Of a stretch of 5,215 nt of DNA, positions 1 through 5,017 are shown piece by piece. Both the position numbers and the translations under genes were made by a program. Origin of the DNA: Chryseobacterium sp. UBA6632. Lineage in GTDB: Bacteria > Bacteroidota > Bacteroidia > Flavobacteriales > Weeksellaceae. Under the pieces are notes generated by a model that made no database searches, was not told the origin of the DNA, and saw nothing but the letters and a program-made list of their open reading frames with translations. The stretch covers positions 1-5,215 of the forward strand of contig DKLU01000457.1 of NCBI GenBank assembly GCA_002455915.1. Direction: 5' to 3'. Position 1 is the stretch's first letter; every line of letters begins with the position of its first letter.

Positions 1-14
1 CGCTCTTCCGATCT
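1..14 (+). other. Illumina adapter remnant (not genomic)
   Basis: The first 14 bases, CGCTCTTCCGATCT, are identical to the 3' end of the Illumina TruSeq Read 1 adapter. The first base (C before GCTCTTCC) fits the Read 1 form; the Read 2 adapter has T there. Genomic sequence therefore starts at about base 15. This is untrimmed adapter assembled onto a contig end, so the left neighbour of the first gene cannot be inferred from this record. Confidence 0.95.
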
Positions 15-716
15 ACGAATTTCAGCTTTTCAAATCTTCAGCCGGCGACGTATTATTTATTATCTGTAGGTACAGATTGTTCTGCGGGTTACCAAAAAAC
101 ACAGCTATTTATGACAGATGCAGATTGGTGTAGCGGTGTTTTATTTACAGATACAGGAGGCCAAACGGCTAATTATGGCGATAATGAAACGATCGTGAAA
201 ACATTCTATCCAAGCTCTGGAAACTCATTAACGATGTCGTTTACAGAATTTGCTTTGGAACAGGGGTATGACTTTATGTATATCTACAACGGGCCGTCTA
301 CAAGTTCGCCATTGTTTGCCAACGGAAATAATTTAACAGGAACTACACTTCCGGGATCTTTTACATCTACGAATCCTTCGGGAGCCATTACGGTGAAATT
401 TGTTTCAGATCCGGCAGAAAACATGAGCGGTTGGAAGGCTAATTTTTCTTGTGCTGTTTTAGCTGTTGAAGATATCACCAAGAGTAATACAGTGGGGATT
501 TATCCAAATCCTGCAAAAAATATGATTACTATTTCATCTAAAGAAAATTTAAAATCCTATAAAATTTATGATGAAGCGGGAAGATTAATTAATTCAGCTT
601 CTTCGTTAAAAGGAAGCAAGGTTGAGGTGAATATTTCATCGCTACAAACCGGAAATTATATGGTAACTTTTGAGACTGACAAACAAACCATCAATAAGAA
701 ACTAATTAAACAATAA
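15..716 (+). CDS. Secreted CUB-domain protein with T9SS type A sorting domain, 5'-truncated
   Basis: The frame is open from the contig edge, so the ATG at 111 is an internal methionine and the N-terminus, with any signal peptide and catalytic domain, is missing. About 233 residues are visible, numbered here from base 15. Residues 1-32 (FSNLQPATYYLLSVGTDCSAG) resemble the last strands of a fibronectin type III domain. Residues 39-146 form a CUB domain: they are bounded by Cys39 and Cys146 and contain YDFMYIYNGPS and the late strand AITVKFVSDP with SGWKANFSC. Residues ~160-233 are a T9SS C-terminal sorting domain, with the opening YPNPAKNMITIS, the strand KIYDEAGRLI, the LQTGNYMV turn and the end KKLIKQ. 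Proteins with this tail cross the outer membrane through the type IX system and are released or anchored on the surface. In this group, CUB plus sorting domain often follows a peptidase or adhesin module, but which one was present cannot be told. A terminator follows 20 bases after the stop. Confidence 0.9.
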   Translation, partial: TNFSFSNLQPATYYLLSVGTDCSAGYQKTQLFMTDADWCSGVLFTDTGGQTANYGDNETIVKTFYPSSGNSLTMSFTEFALEQGYDFMYIYNGPSTSSPLFANGNNLTGTTLPGSFTSTNPSGAITVKFVSDPAENMSGWKANFSCAVLAVEDITKSNTVGIYPNPAKNMITISSKENLKSYKIYDEAGRLINSASSLKGSKVEVNISSLQTGNYMVTFETDKQTINKKLIKQ

Positions 717-736
717 TTTTTGAATATATAATAATG

Positions 737-762
737 AAAGCCTGATTTATTCAGGCTTTTTT
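737..762 (+). terminator. Rho-independent terminator of the T9SS-substrate gene
   Basis: A perfect 9-bp stem (AAAGCCTGA, 737-745, with TCAGGCTTT, 751-759) closes a 5-base loop and runs into a T tract at 757-762. It lies 20 bases after the stop codon at 716. It separates the secreted-protein gene from the mevalonate kinase transcript. Confidence 0.9.
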
Positions 763-853
763 GTTAACTTTAAAATAAGAAATGGTGTTTTTAAGATTTT
801 ATTAAAAGTTTTAAAAGCAAGGAATGTTAAAGTTTGTTAGAATTCGGCTTGAA

Positions 854-889
854 TTTTGCTTATATTCAGCGGAATAATTTTTAACTTTG
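854..889 (+). promoter_or_regulatory. Bacteroidota-type promoter for the mevalonate kinase operon
   Basis: TAACTTTG at 882-889 is an exact match to the Bacteroidota -7 consensus TAnnTTTG. A TTTTG at 854-858 supplies the -33 element with a 23-base spacer, at the long end of the usual range. Transcription would start near 895, giving a leader of about 15 bases before the ATG at 910. The nominal TTG start at 856 lies inside the -33 element and upstream of the expected transcript start, which argues strongly for the ATG at 910. Confidence 0.65.
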
Positions 890-909
890 CAAAAAGATTT
901 ATTAGTCAA

Positions 910-1836
910 ATGACAAACCCTCTATTTTATGCTAAAATAATTCTGTTTGGAGAATACGGGATGATAGAAGACTCTCAGGGTCTTGTGGTTCCTTATAGCT
1001 TTTATAAAGGAACTTTAAAGTTTTCCGATTCCGACTCAGAATTCGAGAAAAAATCTAACGGACATTTGCAAAAATATTCGGATTTTCTGGCCAATTTAAA
1101 TTTGCCTGAAGATTTTACTTTAGACGTACAAAAATTCAAACAGGATATTTCAGACGGACTTTTTTTTGATTCCAACATTCCGCAAGGATATGGAGTTGGA
1201 AGTTCTGGTGCTTTGGTAGCTGCAATTTTTGAAAAATATTCAGTAAAAAAACACAATCCTGAAGCTATTTCTAAAGATAATTTAAAGAATTTAAAGGCTG
1301 TTTTTGGCGAAATGGAAAGTTATTTCCATGGAAAAAGCTCAGGAATGGATCCTTTGATTTGTTATATGAACCTGCCGATTCTTATCGAAAACAGAGAAAA
1401 TTTAGATAAAGTTTCAATTCCTGACGGTGAGGAAGGAAAAGGAGCAATTTTCCTGATCGATTCCGGAATTACAGGAGAAACAGGTCCGATGATTCAGATT
1501 TTCTTTGAAAAAATGAAGACAGAAGGTTTCAGAAAAACATTAAAAGAGGAATTTATCCGTTACAATAACGCGTGTATCGATGCTTTTCTTAAAAAAGATA
1601 TGAATCCTTTCTTCAGAAACTTGAAAAAATTGTCTCACTGGGCGTACGAACATTTCAGTCCGATGATTCCTGAAAGTATTTTCAACATTTGGAAAAAAGG
1701 TCTGGATTCTAACGCTTATTATTTAAAACTTTGCGGAAGCGGAGGCGGAGGCTATATTTTAGGCTTTACCAAAGATTATGAAAAAGCTGAAAAAATGCTT
1801 GACGGCTTCCAAAAAGAGGTGATCTATAGATTCTAA
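910..1836 (+). CDS. mvk: Mevalonate kinase (GHMP kinase family)
   Basis: Phosphorylates mevalonate to 5-phosphomevalonate with ATP in the cytosol, the first kinase step of the mevalonate route to isopentenyl diphosphate. The protein is 308 residues, a normal length for the family. Three GHMP motifs are visible in order. Motif 1 is AKIILFGEY at residues 8-16 (Lys9, Glu15). Motif 2, the ATP loop, is PQGYGVGSSGA at 91-101. Motif 3 is LCGSGGGGYILGF at 274-286. Between motifs 2 and 3, Glu136 and Asp147 flank HGKSSGMD with the same 11-residue spacing as Glu193 and Asp204 of human mevalonate kinase, so metal and catalytic residues appear intact. The ATG at 910 is preferred because the longer TTG-start version begins inside the promoter. 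The stop is followed 10 bases later by the prenyltransferase gene, indicating an operon. I recall this form from Flavobacterium, often beside diphosphomevalonate decarboxylase; that gene is not in this window. Another small-molecule GHMP kinase is possible but less likely. Confidence 0.88.
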   Translation: MTNPLFYAKIILFGEYGMIEDSQGLVVPYSFYKGTLKFSDSDSEFEKKSNGHLQKYSDFLANLNLPEDFTLDVQKFKQDISDGLFFDSNIPQGYGVGSSGALVAAIFEKYSVKKHNPEAISKDNLKNLKAVFGEMESYFHGKSSGMDPLICYMNLPILIENRENLDKVSIPDGEEGKGAIFLIDSGITGETGPMIQIFFEKMKTEGFRKTLKEEFIRYNNACIDAFLKKDMNPFFRNLKKLSHWAYEHFSPMIPESIFNIWKKGLDSNAYYLKLCGSGGGGYILGFTKDYEKAEKMLDGFQKEVIYRF

Positions 1837-1846
1837 ACAAGCTGGA

Positions 1847-2776
1847 ATGAATTCTGAAAAAGAAACCTTCCAACATAAAAATATTGCTAAAAAATCTCTA
1901 TTTTACAGATTTTCACAATTTGTGGGCTTTCTTTTGGGAGCTCGCTTTTTCGTAGCAGCATTGCTAACTTTTGCGCTTTATGTTTCTACTTTTTTCCTGT
2001 TTAATCAGGAGGAAAGTTTAAGAAAATTTGTTTTCGATTTTAAAGTTCACGGGATTATTTTCTGCACCGTTTTAACCATTTTAGCGGGCGGAATTATCAA
2101 TCAGTTTTATGATTTTGAGAAAGATCATATTATAAAACCTTTCAGAACGAGAATTCAAAGTTTTATTAAGCAGAAATATTTTCTTTATGCTTATGTGACG
2201 CTGAGTGTTATTTCATTAGGAGTGGCATGGTTTATTTCACATAAAGTTTTTGTTTTCTTTGTTGTTTATCAGTTTTTTATGTGGTTTTACAGCCATAAAC
2301 TAAGCCGAATTTTAATTCTGAATAATTTTACATTTGTTTGCCTTACCTTATATCCTTTTTTTGGAATGATGGTTTATTACGAAACATTTTCGTTAAAACT
2401 ATTTTTAATGGCAATTTTCCTTTTTTTAATTCTGCTTTGTATTGATGTAGTGAAAGATACCTTAACAAGAAAGGTGGATGAAACTTTCGGATATACTACA
2501 ATTCCCAATTTTTTTAGTAAAAAAACAACCAAGATCATCATTATTGCTTTATTGACCTTTACTATGGCAGTTTCGATGAAATTAATCCTTAGAACGGGGA
2601 TTTCGGGATTCATGTCTTATTACTTTTCAGGTGGACTTTTTGTGATGGTACTTTGTATTTATTTACTTCTTAATTATTCAAGAAGGAGTAAGTTTTTGAC
2701 GCTCAGTATTTTGAGGTTTTGGGTTTTCGTTGGAATTATCGCCATGCTTTTAAGTGGAATTGAAGGTAATTTGTAA
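1847..2776 (+). CDS. UbiA-family prenyltransferase, possibly geranylgeranylglycerol-phosphate geranylgeranyltransferase
   Basis: An integral membrane enzyme that transfers a polyprenyl chain from its diphosphate to an acceptor. Of its 309 residues most lie in about eight or nine hydrophobic helices (roughly 31-52, 66-84, 111-130, 133-147, 158-178, 182-200, 229-247, 258-277 and 286-303) after a charged N-terminal tail. Both Asp-rich UbiA motifs are present: N85-x3-D89-x3-D93-x3-K97-P98 in the loop after helix 2, and D200-x3-D204 followed by Asp211 and GYTTIP after helix 6. These bind the Mg-diphosphate of the prenyl donor. The gene starts 10 bases after the mevalonate kinase stop, so the two are probably co-transcribed; the context suggests a lipid or isoprenoid role. 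Similar flavobacterial proteins are commonly annotated as the archaeal-type ether-lipid enzyme, but the acceptor cannot be read from sequence. MenA, UbiA proper or heme O synthase are less favoured alternatives. No Shine-Dalgarno site is visible, as is usual in this phylum. Confidence 0.82.
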   Translation: MNSEKETFQHKNIAKKSLFYRFSQFVGFLLGARFFVAALLTFALYVSTFFLFNQEESLRKFVFDFKVHGIIFCTVLTILAGGIINQFYDFEKDHIIKPFRTRIQSFIKQKYFLYAYVTLSVISLGVAWFISHKVFVFFVVYQFFMWFYSHKLSRILILNNFTFVCLTLYPFFGMMVYYETFSLKLFLMAIFLFLILLCIDVVKDTLTRKVDETFGYTTIPNFFSKKTTKIIIIALLTFTMAVSMKLILRTGISGFMSYYFSGGLFVMVLCIYLLLNYSRRSKFLTLSILRFWVFVGIIAMLLSGIEGNL

Positions 2777-2786
2777 AAAAAATTCT

Positions 2787-2816
2787 TTAAAAACACTGAG
2801 GTTATTCTTACATTTG
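2787..2816 (+). promoter_or_regulatory. Candidate promoter for proline dehydrogenase
   Basis: TACATTTG at 2809-2816 matches the Bacteroidota -7 consensus TAnnTTTG exactly. The -33 position holds only TTA (2787-2789, 19-base spacer) instead of TTG, so the upstream half is weak. Transcription would begin near 2823, about 20 bases before the ATG at 2842. No terminator was found between the prenyltransferase stop and this site, so read-through from the upstream operon is also possible. Confidence 0.45.
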
Positions 2817-2841
2817 CGAAACCTAAATTTATATAAAAGTA

Positions 2842-4014
2842 ATGCCCATTTTTAACGATACTAAAGTTGCATTCGCAGATAAATCTGATGCACAGTTAAA
2901 GAAAGCGTATTGGATGTTCAAAATGATCGAGCAGCCTTCACTTACAAAAATTGGAACTTCTGTTCTTAATTTCACCGTTCATAATGATTTTCCTTTCGTT
3001 ACAGGAATTGTAAAAAATACTTTGTTTGAACAGTTTTGCGGTGGCGAAACCCGTGAAGAAAGTATGAAAGTTGTTAAACAGCTTTTCAAAAGAGGAGTTG
3101 GAAGTATTTTCGACTATTCGATTGAAGGAAAGGAAGATGAGGCCACTTTTGATGCGGTTTGTAAAGAGATTAAAGATATCGTAAGATTTTCAGTGGGAAA
3201 TCCTGCTATTCCGTTTATCGTTTTTAAACCTACAGCGTTTGGCAGAATTGATTTGTACGAAGCAGTTGGAAAGAATGCTGAACTTACTTCAAGCCAAAAA
3301 GAAGAGTGGGAAAGAGTGGTAAAAAGATTCGATGAGGTTTGCCAGCTTTGTCATGAAAATGATAAAAAAGTAATGGTAGATGCGGAAGAAACCTGGATGC
3401 AGGATGCGGCAGATCATCTTTGTGAAGAGATGATGGAGAAGTACAATCAGGAGAAACCTATTGTTTGGAACACCATCCAAATGTATAGAACCGGAAGATT
3501 GGAATATATGGAAGCACATTTGCAGAGAGCCAAAGAAAAAGGGTATTTTATCGGCTACAAAATCGTTCGTGGTGCTTATATGGAAAAAGAAAGAGCCAGA
3601 GCTGCCGAAAAAGGATATGCAGATCCGATTCAGCCTAATAAAGATGCTTCTGATAAAAACTACAATGCAGGAATCGATTTTGTGATGAATCATTTAGACA
3701 AAGTTTCTGCCTTCTTTGGAACCCACAACGAGATCTCTTCTGAGCTGGTAATGGATAAAATGAAAGGTAAAAACCTTGAAAGTGGTAATCCTCATGTGTA
3801 TTTCGGGCAGCTTTATGGGATGAGTGACAATATTACATTTTATTTGTCTGATAAAGGCTATAATGTGGCTAAATATCTTCCTTATGGGCCGGTAAAAGAT
3901 GTTGTTCCTTATCTTACGAGAAGAGCGCAGGAAAATACTTCTGTGGCGGGGCAAACGGGTAGAGAATTAGGATTAATTAAAAAAGAATTGGAAAGAAGAA
4001 AATCAAACAGATAG
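2842..4014 (+). CDS. Proline dehydrogenase, monofunctional (PRODH)
   Basis: An FAD enzyme that oxidises L-proline to 1-pyrroline-5-carboxylate and passes electrons to quinone; the first step of proline catabolism, normally acting at the inner face of the cytoplasmic membrane. The 390-residue protein spans the whole beta/alpha-barrel and lacks the aldehyde dehydrogenase domain of bifunctional PutA, so a separate P5C dehydrogenase must exist elsewhere. Conserved motifs run in order: FKPT (128-131), VDAEETWMQ (179-187), WNTIQMYR (209-216), KIVRGAYMEKE (240-250), GTHNE (293-297), FGQLYGMSDN (321-330) and YLPYGPVKDVVPYLTRRAQEN (345-365). Arg360-Arg361 are the expected proline-carboxylate pair, and Lys129, Asp180 and Tyr246 occupy positions of known active-site residues. 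The N-terminal helical stretch (about 10-90) is typical of the Bacteroidota form. The ATG at 2842 follows an A-rich leader and gives a family-like N-terminus. It has a candidate promoter upstream and a terminator 24 bases past the stop. Confidence 0.93.
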   Translation: MPIFNDTKVAFADKSDAQLKKAYWMFKMIEQPSLTKIGTSVLNFTVHNDFPFVTGIVKNTLFEQFCGGETREESMKVVKQLFKRGVGSIFDYSIEGKEDEATFDAVCKEIKDIVRFSVGNPAIPFIVFKPTAFGRIDLYEAVGKNAELTSSQKEEWERVVKRFDEVCQLCHENDKKVMVDAEETWMQDAADHLCEEMMEKYNQEKPIVWNTIQMYRTGRLEYMEAHLQRAKEKGYFIGYKIVRGAYMEKERARAAEKGYADPIQPNKDASDKNYNAGIDFVMNHLDKVSAFFGTHNEISSELVMDKMKGKNLESGNPHVYFGQLYGMSDNITFYLSDKGYNVAKYLPYGPVKDVVPYLTRRAQENTSVAGQTGRELGLIKKELERRKSNR

Positions 4015-4038
4015 TTTTTTTTTCTTAAAAATATGGAG

Positions 4039-4065
4039 AGCCTTACAATTTTGTAAGGCTTTTTT
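4039..4065 (+). terminator. Rho-independent terminator of proline dehydrogenase
   Basis: A perfect 9-bp stem (AGCCTTACA, 4039-4047, with TGTAAGGCT, 4052-4060) closes a 4-base loop and is followed by a run of T to 4065. It lies 24 bases after the proline dehydrogenase stop, in the same orientation. Confidence 0.92.
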
Positions 4066-4172
4066 CATGTTATAGCCCTAATAAATCACATGATATTGAT
4101 AATATTTATTTAAATTATTAATTATGTTAATCATATATCACTAAAGTGAAATTTCTATTGCATAATTAATGT

Positions 4173-4180
4173 TAATTTTG
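4173..4180 (+). promoter_or_regulatory. Candidate -7 promoter box for a small transcript
   Basis: TAATTTTG matches TAnnTTTG exactly. No TTG lies at the expected 17-23 base distance (the nearest, at 4158-4160, is only 12 bases away), so this is half a promoter. It is listed because an otherwise unexplained rightward terminator lies about 110 bases downstream. In sequence this AT-rich, such boxes arise easily by chance. Confidence 0.3.
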
Positions 4181-4186
4181 TAATTT

Positions 4187-4318
4187 AGTTGTATACCATG
4201 AAAGCAAATAGAATGAATATTCATTTTATATTAAATAGCTGAAAATAATAAAGCAATAGCTTTAGTTTTCTTCTCAAATATTTTTTTGACCTGATCATTT
4301 TCCTTGATCAGGTTTTTT
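4187..4318 (+). ncRNA. Putative small RNA or tiny-peptide transcript (unrecognised)
   Basis: The gap between the proline dehydrogenase terminator (ending 4065) and the minus-strand regulator (4317) holds no ordinary gene but ends in a second strong rightward terminator. Something appears to be transcribed here. A transcript starting near 4187 from the box at 4173-4180 would be about 130 nt. It could fold three hairpins: the palindrome AATGAATATTCATT (4212-4225), a 6-bp stem TAAAGC/GCTTTA with loop AATA (4249-4264), and the terminator stem (4289-4313). It also contains a 14-codon reading frame, 4198-4242 (MKANRMNIHFILNS), whose ATG lies about 11 bases after the expected start. I do not recognise a known RNA family. 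The 5' end is a guess. Bases 4066-4172 upstream are AT-rich and show no reading frame I can support. Confidence 0.35.
4289..4318 (+). terminator. Rho-independent terminator, rightward, overlapping the stop of the antisense gene
   Basis: A perfect 9-bp stem (ACCTGATCA, 4289-4297, with TGATCAGGT, 4305-4313) closes a 7-base loop, followed by T at 4313-4318. On the minus strand the same hairpin would be followed by A, not T, so it works only for rightward transcription. Its T tract overlaps the TAA stop of the minus-strand regulator (4317-4319). Proline dehydrogenase already has its own terminator 225 bases upstream. Confidence 0.82.
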
Positions 4319-4865
4319 ATGGCTCAAAACTCTCGAATTTTCCGTTTTCGTAAAAGAGTACGATACGTTTTATCTTATTTTGCTGATTTCCAATGGCTTG
4401 GCTAATAATTTCATTATTCGATTTTTCTAATCGCTGAGAATCCGATATTTTTTCCTGCGCTGTAGTTTGATGCGGTATAAACGATTCTCCAGCAGTCGAT
4501 TTTGGAGCCTCAATTTTGGGTTGTTCCGCTCCAAAATCAAGATCATTATTCATCATCGTAAAAAGGTCGGGTAGAGAGGTGGTCTTCGTTTTTTCTGTTT
4601 CCGAAATTTCTTCAATCTCTTCTTTTATCGGAGTCGTTTCCGGTAATTCAGATTTCAACATTTCGCCTTCGCCAGTAACAAGCCAATCCCAAAGTAACTC
4701 AGGAAAACGAGATTTTATTTTAATAATAAACTCCAAAGACGGTTTATTTCTTCCAGATGTAATATGAGAAATAGAAGATCGTTGTACATCAATCTCATCT
4801 GCAAATTCAGAAGGGGTGAGGTTAGAATACTCTATTACTTTTGAAATTCTCTCGTTTAGACTCAT
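4317..4865 (-). CDS. XRE-like helix-turn-helix DNA-binding protein
   Basis: A small cytosolic DNA-binding protein, 182 residues. Residues 2-70 form an XRE/Cro-type helix-turn-helix domain: a first helix (LNERISKVIEYS), the motif LTPSEFADEIDVQRSSISHITSGRNKPS (17-43), and a following helix ending in ELLWDWLVTGEGEML. Residues about 72-160 are a low-complexity linker rich in Glu, Thr, Ser, Pro and Gln, probably disordered. The last 20 or so residues are again structured-looking (KIKRIVLFYENGKFESFEP), a short hydrophobic-aromatic tail that may be an interaction or oligomerisation element. No enzymatic or ligand domain is seen. Start at 4865 gives a complete first helix; a good promoter lies 25 bases upstream, and the palindrome array across and behind it suggests autoregulation. 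Domain assignment is firm; targets and biological role are unknown. It converges with the rightward transcript that ends at 4318. Confidence 0.85.
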   Translation of the reverse strand: MSLNERISKVIEYSNLTPSEFADEIDVQRSSISHITSGRNKPSLEFIIKIKSRFPELLWDWLVTGEGEMLKSELPETTPIKEEIEEISETEKTKTTSLPDLFTMMNNDLDFGAEQPKIEAPKSTAGESFIPHQTTAQEKISDSQRLEKSNNEIISQAIGNQQNKIKRIVLFYENGKFESFEP

Positions 4866-4886
4866 CTTGATAGGTTTTAAATCTTG

Positions 4887-5017
4887 TTACAAATGTAAAT
4901 AATATAATTTACAAATGCAAATCGTAATAATAAACAAATGTAAACAAACGTTAAATACAATTGTAAACTTTATATGATACTGATAAACAATTAATTATAA
5001 AGTAATAAACAATTGTT
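4887..5017. repeat. Array of ACAAWTGT palindromic sites, mostly 22-23 bp apart
   Basis: Copies of a short, nearly palindromic motif occur at 4889-4896 (ACAAATGT, within TTACAAATGTAA), 4911-4918 (ACAAATGC), 4934-4941 (ACAAATGT), 4944-4951 (ACAAACGT), 4957-4964 (ACAATTGT, within the perfect palindrome TACAATTGTA), 4987-4994 (ACAATTAA, degenerate) and 5009-5016 (ACAATTGT, within AACAATTGTT). Centre-to-centre steps are 22, 23 and 23 for the first, second, third and fifth copies, and 22 for the last pair, close to two helical turns. The longer unit ATAAACAAWT recurs at 4930, 4983 and 5005. The likeliest role is an operator array for the adjacent helix-turn-helix protein; iterons of a replication origin are an alternative. 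Confidence 0.55.
4890..4921 (-). promoter_or_regulatory. Bacteroidota-type promoter of the helix-turn-helix gene
   Basis: Read on the minus strand, TTTG (4921-4918) is followed after 20 bases by TACATTTG (4897-4890), a full match to the Bacteroidota consensus TTTG-N20-TAnnTTTG. Transcription would start near 4884, leaving a leader of about 19 bases before the ATG at 4865. Two copies of the ACAAATGT repeat coincide with the -7 and -33 elements, so a protein bound there would block the promoter. Confidence 0.65.

Noticed and set aside
111..716. A complete 201-residue protein starting at the ATG at 111
   Set aside because: The frame is open all the way to the contig edge and the upstream residues (FSNLQPATYYLLSVGTDCSAG) read as real domain sequence; the ATG is internal.
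763..853. Regulatory structure in the AT-rich gap before the kinase promoter
   Set aside because: Only runs of T and A and short TTTTAAAA-type palindromes are present, which are expected by chance at this base composition.
3289..3693. Minus-strand reading frame of 134 codons inside proline dehydrogenase
   Set aside because: It is an antisense shadow of a firmly identified gene, rich in Phe, Ile and His as expected from the opposite strand of AT-rich coding sequence, with no recognisable domain.
4066..4172. Insertion sequence or attachment site scar between the two terminators
   Set aside because: No terminal inverted repeats, target duplication or transposase fragment could be seen; near-repeats such as AATTATGTTAAT and AATTAATGTTAAT are explained by low complexity.
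4516..4767. Plus-strand reading frame of 83 codons opposite the helix-turn-helix gene
   Set aside because: Shadow of the minus-strand gene; the Ser/Val/Ile-rich product matches no family and has no promoter or leader.
4887..5017. CRISPR array
   Set aside because: The repeated unit is only about 8-12 bases, degenerate and palindromic, with no long identical repeats, unique spacers of regular size or cas genes.
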